Shown piece after piece: positions 1 through 8,032 of a DNA stretch of 42,095 bases. Origin of the DNA: an uncultured Oscillochloris sp. (lineage in GTDB: Bacteria; Chloroflexota; Chloroflexia; Chloroflexales; Chloroflexaceae); assembly GCA_903887465.1 (NCBI GenBank), contig CAISPW010000137.1, forward strand, positions 1 to 42,095. Direction: 5' to 3'. The position numbers were made by a program, and so were the translations under genes. Within the stretch, counting starts at the first letter, position 1. Each line of letters opens with the position of its first letter. The notes below the pieces were generated by a model, which saw nothing but the letters and a program-made list of their open reading frames with translations, made no database searches and was not told where the DNA came from.

Positions 1-36
1 AACGCCTCCGCGCCGGTTTGTGTCTCCCCAGATCTT

Positions 37-1260
37 TTATCGCCCATCTGGTCGCTTGGGCGGCATAATTCGCGGCCCATGCGCGCCGAACGGCCCAGTC
101 GATGCCGAGCTCTCGGCGGCGTTACCGCGCTCGCTCGACAGGCTCACGCTCGGCGGCTGCGGGCCGTCGCCCGCGCCCACGCCCACCCGGCCAACCTCAG
201 CCTGGCGCAACTCCTCGGCCTGGCGCAGCACCTCCGGCGCCGCCTCGTAGTAGAACTGCAGTGCGCGACCGTGCTCGTCTACCCCGGTGTAGACCACCAG
301 CACCCGGCTGCCCGTCGGCACCCCGCCCGACGCGAGCAGGTCGGCCAGGGGCGCGTCGAGATCCTTCAGCAGGCGCTGGCGCAGGGGCCGCGCGCCAAAC
401 CGCGAGTCGAAACCCTTGTCGAGCAGGTACTCCTTGGCCTGGGGGCTCACCTCGACCTTGATGCCGTGGCGCAGATACTGCTCGTTACTCTCCAGCAGCA
501 TATGGTCGAGCACCTGGCGCAGCACATCGCTGGAGAGCGGCCGGAAGGCGACGATCTCATCGAGCCGGTTGATCCACTCGGGCTGGAAGACCTTCTGGAG
601 CGCCTCGAAGCCGATCTGGTAGATCTGCTGGCCAGTGGCCTCGACATCCTGGTGCGGAGTACGGAAGCCGATCGTGCGCCGGTCGAGGTAGTCCACCATC
701 TCCTTGGCGCCGACATTGGTGGTGAAGACCACAATGCTGTTCTGAAAGCTCACCCGCCGACCGCCGTTGAGCAGCAGGATCTCGCCGTCCTCCATGACCT
801 GAAGCAGCAAGTTCCACAGCTCGGGCTGGCCCTTCTCGATCTCATCAAACAGCACCACGCTGTTCTCCTGCTCGATGATATCGGGGTTGAGCAGCGGCTT
901 CTGGTCGCGGCCAACATAGGAGGGCGGCGCGCCGACCAGGGCGCTCACCTCGTGGCCCTGGCTGAACAGCGAGCAGTCAATCTTCAGGAACGCCTCGCCG
1001 TCGGGGCGCACCAGATGGGCCAGGGCGCGCGCGGTGGCCGTCTTGCCGACGCCGGTGGGGCCGAGGAAGAGCAGCGTGGCGCGCGGGCGATGGGGGTTCC
1101 CCGCCGAAAAGCCAAAGCGGGCACGGTTCAGGACACGGATCACGCTCTCGATCGCGCGCTCCTGGCCGAAGATCTGCTCGCGTAGCCTATGTTCAACCCG
1201 GTCGAGTGGATTCTTGTCGCCGCGCTGCGCGAGCGACATCCCACGCATGTTGAAAGTCAT
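37..1260 (-). CDS. Clp-type AAA+ ATPase, single D2-like module
   Basis: This 407-residue protein matches one AAA+ module of the ClpB/ClpC second-domain type. The order is Walker A GPTGVGKT (residues 67-74), a GAPPSYVG pore-loop-like segment (110-117), Walker B VVLFDE (135-140), a sensor-1 stretch around FTTNVG, an arginine-finger region with NRLDEIVAF, and a C-terminal small domain with the sensor-2 motif FGARPLR. It has no first AAA module, no Clp N-domain, no coiled-coil middle domain and no ClpX zinc finger, so it is not a classical ClpB, ClpC or ClpX. The last 55 or so residues are low-complexity. The frame stays open up to a TTG at 1320 that has no ribosome-binding site. I chose the ATG at 1260 because GGGAGAGG lies just upstream. 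An unfoldase or remodelling role is inferred from the family; the substrate is unknown. Confidence 0.85.
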   Translation of the reverse strand: MTFNMRGMSLAQRGDKNPLDRVEHRLREQIFGQERAIESVIRVLNRARFGFSAGNPHRPRATLLFLGPTGVGKTATARALAHLVRPDGEAFLKIDCSLFSQGHEVSALVGAPPSYVGRDQKPLLNPDIIEQENSVVLFDEIEKGQPELWNLLLQVMEDGEILLLNGGRRVSFQNSIVVFTTNVGAKEMVDYLDRRTIGFRTPHQDVEATGQQIYQIGFEALQKVFQPEWINRLDEIVAFRPLSSDVLRQVLDHMLLESNEQYLRHGIKVEVSPQAKEYLLDKGFDSRFGARPLRQRLLKDLDAPLADLLASGGVPTGSRVLVVYTGVDEHGRALQFYYEAAPEVLRQAEELRQAEVGRVGVGAGDGPQPPSVSLSSERGNAAESSASTGPFGAHGPRIMPPKRPDGR

Positions 1261-1417
1261 GGCCTCTCCCTTCCCGCTAGTCGGCGCCGACGCTGGCGCA
1301 TCCTGTATTGCCACGTTCAAAATACTGTATCGCTATTGTAGCAAGCTGCACTTACGATTTGCGCTATACGGAGGATTGCCGCCGAACGTAGGGATGCGCC
1401 GACGCTTCGGCCCTCCG

Positions 1418-2263
1418 CTACCGCAGGCGCGTCACCGCCGTCGCAAGGGCCGCAATCGAGAAGATCGCCAGGCCGATGTTGAAAAAAATCAGCAGGAATG
1501 GCGCAATCCCTAGCCCATAGCCGATGCCAACAACGATCTGAACCGACCGTCCACGCTTGCGGTTGACGCGCTCCAGCATTCGCACCAGCAACTCGCCCGC
1601 CATCGGGCCGAAGATAATCGCCAGATACAGGCCAAAAAAGCCGGTCATCCCAAGGGCGACTCCGGCGACAATGCTGGCAAACAGTCCGTAGGCTAGGGCG
1701 ATTACGCCGCTCAGGGCCAGGCTACCCGCCGAAACCTGATAGTTTACCGGGCGGCGCGAGCGGGCGCACTCGGGGCAGAGTTGGCCCACGGCCGCCTGAC
1801 GCGCACAGTCCGCGCAGATCGGTCGGTCGCAGCTCGTGCAACGCAACCCCGTCTCGCGCCTGGGATGGTTACAGCAGTAGCGCGTCTCCGTCTGCGCCGC
1901 CGCGCTCGCGAATTCAGCCAGGGGCGGCGCAGCGCGAGACAGACCTCGCTCCGGCTCGCGCACCTGGACGCCGCCGGGGGCCAGAACCTCGCCCGCCGCC
2001 ATGTGCGCCTCCACCTGCGCAAGGATGGCCCGGGCCTCGGCGCTGGACGGGTCGACGCTGAGGGCGCGCAGCAGGTATTCGCGCTTCTCACGGTAGGCCC
2101 GCATTGTCCCAGCCATGCCGATCAAGGCGTCCACATGCTCAGGGTCGAGATCAAGAACCTGCCGAAAACACTGACGCGCGGCGTAGGTGTCGCCCGCCAT
2201 CAGGGCGATGCGACCATCCTGCACCAAGGCGAGAATATCGCCAACTGTGGTAGACTCTGCCAT
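1418..2263 (-). CDS. TPR and B-box-like zinc-finger membrane protein
   Basis: This 281-residue protein has three parts. Residues 1-90 are helical and TPR-like. Residues 130-166 form a B-box-like zinc-binding segment with ordered Cys and His residues (C130, H133, C142, C145, C150, C153, C163, C166). Residues 178-275 are hydrophobic with about three membrane segments (near 180-205, 206-225 and 243-275). The arrangement resembles bacterial proteins in which a short zinc finger precedes a small membrane domain. The start is set by AGGAGG about eight bases before the ATG at 2263; the frame upstream of it reads through GC-rich repeat sequence and is not likely coding. The gene lies on the same strand as the AAA+ gene, 157 bases upstream of its start. 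The biochemical function is not recognisable. Confidence 0.8.
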   Translation of the reverse strand: MAESTTVGDILALVQDGRIALMAGDTYAARQCFRQVLDLDPEHVDALIGMAGTMRAYREKREYLLRALSVDPSSAEARAILAQVEAHMAAGEVLAPGGVQVREPERGLSRAAPPLAEFASAAAQTETRYCCNHPRRETGLRCTSCDRPICADCARQAAVGQLCPECARSRRPVNYQVSAGSLALSGVIALAYGLFASIVAGVALGMTGFFGLYLAIIFGPMAGELLVRMLERVNRKRGRSVQIVVGIGYGLGIAPFLLIFFNIGLAIFSIAALATAVTRLR

Positions 2264-2345
2264 CAAAAAACCTCCTGGGACGGCATTATACCGTGCCAGA
2301 AGGCCCAGAGCAAAGCCTCTTTGGCGCGCCAAACTCTCACGTTTA

Positions 2346-2380
2346 TGGGGGCTGGGCGGCGCAGCCGCCCCCACACCCCC
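2346..2380. repeat. GC-rich hairpin between two minus-strand genes
   Basis: A GGGCGGC/GCCGCCC stem with a GCA loop (2354-2370) is flanked by G-rich and C-rich runs that can extend it. It lies in the 132-base gap between the M23 peptidase stop and the start of the zinc-finger gene. Because it follows the peptidase stop on the minus strand it could act as a transcription terminator, although there is no clear U-tract. It resembles the other GC-rich palindromes scattered through the left half of the window. Confidence 0.5.
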
Positions 2381-2395
2381 GCCCGCAGGCGTCGC

Positions 2396-3565
2396 CTACG
2401 AGACAATAATCAGGCCAATCGTCGCCCAGGCGCTGGTGTTCCCGGCCTGGTCAAACGTCTGCACGCGCACCTGGTAGCGCCCGACCGCCAGGGGTGGCGT
2501 CTTGATCTGCGGATCTGCGGTGAACCAGGCGTCCTCGCCGTTAGCATCAGGCCCGATGTAGACCCGGTAGCCAGCCACGCCCGAGAGCTGGTCGCGCCCC
2601 GGCGACCAGACGATGCCCAGGGCGGTACCGGCGGCGGCGTGCAGTTCGGCGATGGCCGGCGGGTTGCTCGGCGGGGTCACGTCGTAGCCCACCGGGCCGT
2701 AGCGCGCAGTAGCCTGCCGACCGTCCGGCCCCCAGGCACGCACCGTCAGCGTGTGCATGCCCTCGCCCGCATCGCGCAGGGCGGCGTAGCCATCGACATT
2801 TAGCGGGAACATCGGCGTGACGCCAACTGGATCTTGATCCCACGCCTGGCTCAGGCCGCCCCCGCTCCAGCGCGTCGTGAACTCGATACGCTGGTCGCCA
2901 CTATACCAGACGTTGGGCTGGGCCGGGCTGCTGAAGGTGATCTGTGGGGGCTGGATTGCCATAGCGGTGAGGGCGGTACCCTGGTGCTGGCTGCATCCGC
3001 CGACCTCCGGCAGATCGACACCCTCGGCGAAGCGCAGGGGCACCGAGTGCTTGCCGCTCCAGCCGTCGCTATCTGCCGTAAAGGCGGTAAAGTGCAGGTG
3101 CGGCACCCCCGGCGCGCCACGGTCGCCCGCGTAGCCAAGAACCTCGCCGACCTCAAAGGTGTGTCTGGGGTCGGTGCTGGCCACACGGCCGAGATGGGTG
3201 TACATCGTGAAGAAATTGCCGCCGTGGCGAAGGATCAGCGTGCCGCTGCGTGACTCCCAATACCAGAACTGGCCGCGCGCGGCCGCGCGGATGGGCGCGT
3301 TGTAGGTTGGCCCGCCCAGTTGGGCCAGGTCGAGGGAGTAGCGATCCCACCCGTTGTGGGTGCCGCAGGCGTAGCCCTGGATCACCACCCACGGCTCGCC
3401 GGGGGGGGTGGGTAGAACCAGTTGGGGGGCGGCAGCTACGGGGGCGGGTAAGGCGAGCAGAGAAGTGATGGCGAACAGGGCCATCAACCAGCAGAGCATT
3501 GATGTGAGAGTGGGATGCTGAGGGGGGGCGCTACTGCTCAGGCGAGTCGTACGGAGACTCGGCAA
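2396..3565 (-). CDS. Secreted M23 (LytM-type) metallopeptidase with Fn3-like tail
   Basis: The 389-residue product starts with a signal peptide: a basic N-terminus, a hydrophobic core around residues 23-42 and a likely cleavage site after an Ala-rich stretch near 46. The zinc-peptidase domain shows the HNGWD pair (H70, D74) and the HLH motif at 156-158, the expected metal and catalytic residues of LytM-type M23 endopeptidases that cut peptidoglycan cross-bridges. The C-terminal part (about 205-389) is beta-rich and ends in a fibronectin-III-like stretch that may bind wall or surface polymers. The start codon is TTG at 3565, supported by a strong AAGGAGGT seven bases upstream. The protein is expected to act outside the cytoplasmic membrane. 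The M23 assignment is firm; the exact substrate is inferred. Confidence 0.9.
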   Translation of the reverse strand: MPSLRTTRLSSSAPPQHPTLTSMLCWLMALFAITSLLALPAPVAAAPQLVLPTPPGEPWVVIQGYACGTHNGWDRYSLDLAQLGGPTYNAPIRAAARGQFWYWESRSGTLILRHGGNFFTMYTHLGRVASTDPRHTFEVGEVLGYAGDRGAPGVPHLHFTAFTADSDGWSGKHSVPLRFAEGVDLPEVGGCSQHQGTALTAMAIQPPQITFSSPAQPNVWYSGDQRIEFTTRWSGGGLSQAWDQDPVGVTPMFPLNVDGYAALRDAGEGMHTLTVRAWGPDGRQATARYGPVGYDVTPPSNPPAIAELHAAAGTALGIVWSPGRDQLSGVAGYRVYIGPDANGEDAWFTADPQIKTPPLAVGRYQVRVQTFDQAGNTSAWATIGLIIVS

Positions 3566-3761
3566 TACGTACCTCCTTGGGTAAGACAGGGCCGATCAGC
3601 GTGGATCGACACCGTGACGGTCTGGGTCAGCGGCGCGGTGAAGATAGCATACTCTTAAAATTTGGTCAAATCTGGCGCGATGACGCGCAGGGCGGTTGCA
3701 ACGTCGCCTCCGGCGGGGGGTTGGGGGTGGCAACGCCACCCTCGAAAGATCTTTTTTTGTG

Positions 3762-3822
3762 GGTTTTTGGCGGCGAAGCCGCCAAAAACCAACCAAAAGC
3801 GCGGTCTGGGGCGCAGCCCCAG
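3762..3822. repeat. Palindromic repeat, copy A of a two-copy family
   Basis: Two adjacent perfect hairpins are visible: a 13-base stem GGTTTTTGGCGGC with a GAA loop (3762-3790), then CTGGGGC/GCCCCAG with a GCA loop (3806-3822). A related pair of hairpins lies at 4840-4920. The element fills much of the 349-base gap between the divergent M23 and phosphatase-like genes. Further right, at 3892-3913, is a short tandem repeat of AGCATTC (three copies). The two-hairpin layout resembles REP/MITE-like elements, but no mobility gene of this family is next to it. Confidence 0.6.
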
Positions 3823-3914
3823 CGACGTTGCATCAGCCCTGCGATGACGCGGCGCATCATAGCCAATCGTGCTATGATTGCGCCGTATCCAGCATTCAGC
3901 ATTCAGCATTCACG

Positions 3915-4751
3915 ATGAGCACCGAACAGACTCTGATCTTGATTATCGGTGCCGCCGACACCGGGCGTGCGCCGATGGCCGCAGCCCTGCTCCGTCGGCT
4001 GCTGCAGCGCCGTGGGATCGGCTGGGCCGTCGCATCGGCAGGCATCGTCGGCCACGATGCGGCCCCCGCCGAGGTTGAGGCCCGCGACGCGATCACGATC
4101 CTCAACCTCGATATCAGCCAGCATCAGGCCCGCTCGCTCAACGACGAGTTGGTTGATGCTGCGCGGGTACTTCTGGCGGTCGATAGCGGTGTGGCCCGCG
4201 TGCTGCGCGGGCGCTACCCCCAGGCCACGATCATCGGCCTGGGCGAACTGGCGGATCGCCAGCGCGACATCCCCGACCCCTTCCGCATGCAGGTGGGGGT
4301 CTGGGTGAGCTACGCTCACGAGATTGAGTCGCTGCTGAGTGCGGGACTCGACCGGCTGATCGGCATGGCCGGGGGAGCCTCAGTGGCCCCCGCCGAGGTG
4401 TCGCCGCCGCCGCCGCCAGATCCGCCGGGGGGCGAGTTGCGGCGCGCTGCCATCGAGCGCTGCCTGCGGCTCCTCGCCCTCGCCGCCGAGTTGCCGGGTG
4501 TGGTGGACTGGCCCGGTGCGCGCCGACAGATCGAACTGGACCTGCCGACGATGGGCACGCCCTTCGGCCCCGGCGATCTATCCCGCCCCTACGCCGCCAT
4601 CGTCCAGGCCATGCTCGGCCTGACCCCGCAGCCACCCACGCCGGGCCAGTCGGCCAGCCTGCGCGCGACCCTCGCCGCCTTGCGCACGCCGATCAGCGCC
4701 GAGGCTCTGTCTGCTGTCAGCGCAGGTCTCGTCGGCTACCCCACAGTATAG
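3915..4751 (+). CDS. LMW protein-tyrosine-phosphatase-like protein lacking the catalytic Cys
   Basis: Residues 8-150 follow the low-molecular-weight phosphatase/arsenate reductase fold. The phosphate-loop region aligns as IGAADTGRAPMA, the motif that normally reads C-x5-R-S/A-P-M-A. The catalytic Cys position is Gly12 and the second Cys position is also Gly, while the loop Arg18 is kept. The general-acid motif is retained as DIPDPF (118-123). Residues 155-172 are a Pro-rich linker, followed by a helical C-terminal domain of about 105 residues that I do not recognise. The ATG at 3915 has no clear ribosome-binding site; it was chosen because the phosphatase homology begins directly after it. 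A TATGAT at 3873-3878 could be a -10 box. I infer a binding or regulatory role rather than phosphatase activity. Confidence 0.75.
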   Translation: MSTEQTLILIIGAADTGRAPMAAALLRRLLQRRGIGWAVASAGIVGHDAAPAEVEARDAITILNLDISQHQARSLNDELVDAARVLLAVDSGVARVLRGRYPQATIIGLGELADRQRDIPDPFRMQVGVWVSYAHEIESLLSAGLDRLIGMAGGASVAPAEVSPPPPPDPPGGELRRAAIERCLRLLALAAELPGVVDWPGARRQIELDLPTMGTPFGPGDLSRPYAAIVQAMLGLTPQPPTPGQSASLRATLAALRTPISAEALSAVSAGLVGYPTV

Positions 4752-4821
4752 GGGCCACAAAACAGGGGACAGGCAACGGTAGTCTGCTTGCCTGTCCCCT
4801 GTTTCGTGGCCCCTATACTGT
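4743..4821 (+). terminator. Long near-perfect hairpin overlapping the stop codon of the upstream gene
   Basis: Two 34-base arms (4743-4776 and 4788-4821) are complementary with a single mismatch and enclose an 11-base loop. The left arm begins inside the last codons of the phosphatase-like gene and covers its TAG stop at 4749-4751. No U-tract follows. The position suggests a transcription-termination or RNA-stability role. The length and near-perfect symmetry also fit a small palindromic repeat that inserted at the gene end; a fragment of its sequence (ACAGG followed by CAACGG) recurs near 7805. Confidence 0.5.
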
Positions 4822-4839
4822 TATTCACACTAACCAAGA

Positions 4840-4920
4840 TTTTTGTTGGTTTTTGGCAGATTCGCCGCCAAAAACCAACAAAAAGCTAGGGCTGGGCCAC
4901 CGCCCCAGAGACTCTGCCCC
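4840..4920. repeat. Palindromic repeat, copy B of the two-copy family
   Basis: A perfect 18-base stem (4840-4857 paired with 4867-4884) built on TTGTTGGTTTTTGGC is followed by a second hairpin with AGGGCTGGG/CCCAGCCCT arms. It has the same two-hairpin layout and shared core as 3762-3822, so the two copies bracket the phosphatase-like gene. It lies in the 387-base gap before the beta-helix gene. Confidence 0.6.
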
Positions 4921-4946
4921 AGCCCTGCTGCATTAGCTCGGGTTCG

Positions 4947-4975
4947 TTGACTCAGAGAATGGCAGGGTGTACAAT
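4947..4975 (+). promoter_or_regulatory. Predicted sigma70-type promoter P1 for the beta-helix/response-regulator operon
   Basis: TTGACT and TACAAT are separated by exactly 17 bases. The site lies about 160 bases upstream of the beta-helix gene and just after the palindromic repeat. It is a prediction from consensus only. Confidence 0.4.
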
Positions 4976-5040
4976 AAAATCGACGTAGGTGCATCAAAAC
5001 CTTGTCGTTTCCTGTGTAACGCGAATGTAATCTACCATAC

Positions 5041-5070
5041 TTGTGAGTACACACATCTATAGTATATAAT
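5041..5070 (+). promoter_or_regulatory. Predicted sigma70-type promoter P2 for the beta-helix/response-regulator operon
   Basis: TTGTGA and a perfect TATAAT are separated by 18 bases in an AT-rich stretch. Transcription would start near 5077, giving a leader of about 60 bases before the ATG at 5139. Together with the site at 4947-4975 it suggests tandem promoters. Confidence 0.5.
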
Positions 5071-5138
5071 GGGACTATCAATCAACACGAGAGAACGCGC
5101 AAAGCGTCTACTATGTAGTTCGTAGAAAGGGGTCGGCA

Positions 5139-6755
5139 ATGCGGCGCATCATCATTCGAGACTATACAACTATCGAGCCATTTGCCGAACCTGCTCGCGA
5201 CCTACGGATTCTTAATAAGTATCTGTGGCTTATGCAGCGTGATCTCCTAAAAGCGTACTATTCACACACCACCGAAGTTGATACCAGCGATCAGCTCGCA
5301 GAGCAAATCGCGCAGAGCGATGAGGCGCTTGTTATTTATCGCGATAACCTCTTTTTTAATGCCGCGCTGATCGATACGTTCATGGCGCAGGCGCAGGCAT
5401 CCGGTCGGCCCTGCCAGATCGCCTTCCGTGCCAGCGATGAGGCCCGCAATATTCGGGGCGACTCCAGCATCGAGCGTCACGCCCTCCAGCTCTGCACCGG
5501 CATCACCCACCGCGATGATGTCACCTACATCGATAACGGCAAGGAACACCGTGGCTCAGTCCACGTCGCCGATATCTATTATTACCCTGCGGGCACCCGT
5601 AGCGAACCCGTCCCGATCTTAATCGATACGATCAGCCGGGAGATGGGCTATTACCATGTGCCCAGCTACATGGCCGTTAATAAGGGCCAGCTGACCTACC
5701 AGATCCCCATTCGCGCCTTCCTCTCAATTGAGAGTTGGCTGCATGTGCTGATGGCCAATGTGATTATGGGGGTTTTCTCGACCGCCTCTGAGCAGGACGC
5801 GCGTATGGAGAAGTCGCGGCTGCTCAATATCTTCCACTGGGACAAGGATGACTGGAGGCTTTTCCCCGGCAAGCTCGCCTTCTCGCTGCGGGCATTCTGG
5901 GAGAAAATCAACCCGCTGGAAGAGCAATGGCGCAACCACTTTCTGGCCTCGCGGAGCCTCGTAAAGGTAGGCAAGCGCTGCTCGATCGACCCGACGGCGA
6001 TCATCCACGGGCCGACCACCATCGGCGATGATGTCTACATCGGGCCAGGGGTGGTGATCGCCAACAGCATCATCGGCAACAATGTCAATGTGATGCAGGG
6101 ATCTCAAGTCATGCTCAGTGTTGTGAGCGACCGCTGTTTCCTGCCGTTTAACGCCGGCCTGTTTATGACCGCCATGATGGAGAATGGCATGGTGGCCCAG
6201 AACAGTACGCTCCAGCTAAGCTTGATCGGCCGCAACACCTTTATTGGTGCCAACAACGTGTTTACCGACTTCAACCTCCAGGGCGAGCCGATTAAGATTA
6301 TGCACCGGGGCCAGCTCGTCGAGATCAACCTGCCGGTACTCGGCTCGGCGATCGGGCATAACTGCAAGATCGGCAGCGGCTTTGTCGTCTATCCAGGGCG
6401 CATGATCGAGTCAAATGCTGTTATAATCTTTGATAATGATCAGAATTTGATCCGCAAGACGGTACCCGGCCACGATGTGAACGATGTTGATCTGGAGACG
6501 GGCGACCCACGGCGAATCGTCTACCATTGGCCAAATGTGTATAGCGATCCGGCGACCGACCATCGCGCGCCCGAAGCGCCGTCCGCCCCGAGCCAGCCCT
6601 CCACCAGCAATGGCGTGCCACCGGGGCAACATCACGTTCGAGCGCCGGCGAACAATGGCCGCAGCACCACCAGCAACGGCGATACTGGCGGGTTTGCGCG
6701 GCCAGTTATCCACGAGCAATCAGCCGTCGGCGTTTCCGCAACACGAGGAGGATAG
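5139..6755 (+). CDS. Left-handed beta-helix (hexapeptide-repeat) protein, nucleotidyltransferase-like
   Basis: The 538-residue protein has an N-terminal region of about 280 residues without a recognisable catalytic motif. From about residue 285 it has hexapeptide repeats typical of left-handed beta-helices (for example IDPTAIIHGPTTIGDDVYIG, then further turns such as IGRNTFIGANN and IGHNCKIGSGFVV up to about 430). This architecture occurs in GlmU-like and sugar nucleotide acyl- or nucleotidyltransferases. The last 80 or so residues are rich in Pro, Ser, Thr and Asn and look disordered. The start is supported by AAAGGGGT upstream. The stop codon abuts the next gene directly, so the two are probably co-transcribed and coupled. 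Substrate and reaction cannot be read from the sequence. Confidence 0.75.
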   Translation: MRRIIIRDYTTIEPFAEPARDLRILNKYLWLMQRDLLKAYYSHTTEVDTSDQLAEQIAQSDEALVIYRDNLFFNAALIDTFMAQAQASGRPCQIAFRASDEARNIRGDSSIERHALQLCTGITHRDDVTYIDNGKEHRGSVHVADIYYYPAGTRSEPVPILIDTISREMGYYHVPSYMAVNKGQLTYQIPIRAFLSIESWLHVLMANVIMGVFSTASEQDARMEKSRLLNIFHWDKDDWRLFPGKLAFSLRAFWEKINPLEEQWRNHFLASRSLVKVGKRCSIDPTAIIHGPTTIGDDVYIGPGVVIANSIIGNNVNVMQGSQVMLSVVSDRCFLPFNAGLFMTAMMENGMVAQNSTLQLSLIGRNTFIGANNVFTDFNLQGEPIKIMHRGQLVEINLPVLGSAIGHNCKIGSGFVVYPGRMIESNAVIIFDNDQNLIRKTVPGHDVNDVDLETGDPRRIVYHWPNVYSDPATDHRAPEAPSAPSQPSTSNGVPPGQHHVRAPANNGRSTTSNGDTGGFARPVIHEQSAVGVSATRGG

Positions 6756-7706
6756 ATGGTGAGCAAAGAGCGCATCTTGGTTGTCGAGGATCAACCGGAC
6801 ATCTCAAGCCTCCTCAAGATCTACTTCACATCTCAGGGCTACGAGGTATTTACGGCGATGCGCGGCCAAATCGCCCTGGATATTTGTAGCAAGACGCCGC
6901 CAAACCTGGCGCTGCTCGATGTGAACCTCCCCGATATGGAGGGCTATGATATTGGGAAGGCGCTGCGGGCCAGCCCGCGTACCCGGCATATCCCGATCAT
7001 CTTTCTGACCGCCCGTGGCGAGCGCCGCGACCGGCTGATCGGCCTCGGCGAAGTCCAGGCTCAGTACTATATCGTTAAACCCTTCGACATCGAAGAGGTA
7101 CACACGATCGTCAAGAATCAGCTGGAGGAGGCCCGGCGGAAGAACCAACTCCATCCGGTGACAAACCTGCCCACCGCCGATCTGATCAGCGACCAGCTGC
7201 GCCTGCTGCTCACCACCCAAGGCTGGGGCATGGCGCTCGTTCACATTAACGGGTTCGAGACCTTCACCCAGTCCTATGGGTCGGTGGTCGGCGAGGATGT
7301 GCTGAAGTTCAGCGCGCTCCTGCTCAACGAGGTACTCAACGATCTGGGCAGCAACGAAGACTTTATCGGCCAGATGGTGGTCGGCCCCGATTTTGTGATC
7401 ACCTCGGCACCCGAGCGGCTGAAGACGATCTGTGAGCGGCTGATCACCCGCTTCGATGAGGAGATCGGGCTACACTATAACTATAAGCACCGCAAGCAGG
7501 GCTTCATTGAGGTGCCTGATGATACCGGCAGCATGCGCCATGTGCCCCTAATGTCGATCTCGATCGGGGTACTCACCAGCCAGGACGGGCCGTTCTACGA
7601 TATCCGCGAGCTGAGCGAGATCGCAGAGGAGACCCGACAGCACGCCATCCAGCAGGCCCGTGAGCAGAGCCGCAAGAGCTGGGTCACGTACGGGCGTGCG
7701 CGTTAG
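6756..7706 (+). CDS. Response regulator: receiver domain plus degenerate GGDEF-like domain
   Basis: Residues 5-125 form a CheY-like receiver with the acidic pair E11/D12, the phospho-acceptor D55 in LLDVNLPD, T85 and K108 in IVKPF. Residues 140-312 resemble a GGDEF domain (NLPTADLISDQL, then ALVHINGFETF), but the signature GGDEF position reads VGPDF. Diguanylate cyclase activity is therefore unlikely, and the domain may bind a nucleotide or a partner. The ATG immediately follows the stop of the beta-helix gene and has GAGGAGG upstream, so the two genes form an operon. A cognate kinase could be one of the two histidine kinases downstream, but this is inferred from proximity only. Confidence 0.85.
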   Translation: MVSKERILVVEDQPDISSLLKIYFTSQGYEVFTAMRGQIALDICSKTPPNLALLDVNLPDMEGYDIGKALRASPRTRHIPIIFLTARGERRDRLIGLGEVQAQYYIVKPFDIEEVHTIVKNQLEEARRKNQLHPVTNLPTADLISDQLRLLLTTQGWGMALVHINGFETFTQSYGSVVGEDVLKFSALLLNEVLNDLGSNEDFIGQMVVGPDFVITSAPERLKTICERLITRFDEEIGLHYNYKHRKQGFIEVPDDTGSMRHVPLMSISIGVLTSQDGPFYDIRELSEIAEETRQHAIQQAREQSRKSWVTYGRAR

Positions 7707-7719
7707 TGGCTCACTATGG

Positions 7720-7772
7720 GGGGGTGTTTTTCGGGGAGGGACACGCCCTCCCCGAACCCCTCCCACCAGACC
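7720..7772. repeat. GC-rich palindromic repeat, copy 1 (second family)
   Basis: A perfect TCGGGGAGGG/CCCTCCCCGA stem (7731-7755) sits in a longer unit that begins GGGTGTTTTTCGGGGA. The same unit recurs, less well conserved, at 16226-16282. It lies just after the response-regulator stop and may serve as a terminator. The rest of the gap to 8032 holds the hairpin at 7862-7907 and no gene that I can support. Confidence 0.55.
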
Positions 7773-7861
7773 TCTCGCCTTATCACAGTGGATCACTAGG
7801 AACAGGGAACAGGCAACGGGCAATAGCAGCTGGCCCCGCCGGGCGTGCAGCTCGCTGCCGT

Positions 7862-7907
7862 AACAAGGGGAGCTGCGGTCGCCTCACGCGCCGCACTCCC
7901 CTTTGTT
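7862..7907 (+). terminator. Imperfect hairpin upstream of the giant kinase gene
   Basis: Arms of 17 bases (7862-7878 and 7891-7907) pair with one bulge and one shifted base around a 12-base loop. It lies in the 326-base gap between the response regulator and the multi-GAF kinase. It could separate the two transcription units, though no long U-tract follows. Confidence 0.35.
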
Positions 7908-8032
7908 GTCCTAAGGCATAGGCAACCGGTAACTGGCAGCAGAATTCACTAGCTACCACGTTCATTTTGAGGGAACCTGTGTAAAACGCAGCGCTGCCCC
8001 GGCGGATCTTGCGAGGAGCAGCTTAGACGCCT

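Noticed and set aside
79-1185. Long plus-strand open frame of 368 codons opposite the AAA+ gene
   Set aside because: It is the antisense shadow of a gene with clear AAA+ motifs. Its translation is low-complexity (rich in Ala, Arg, Leu, Gln) with no domain, as expected in GC-rich DNA.
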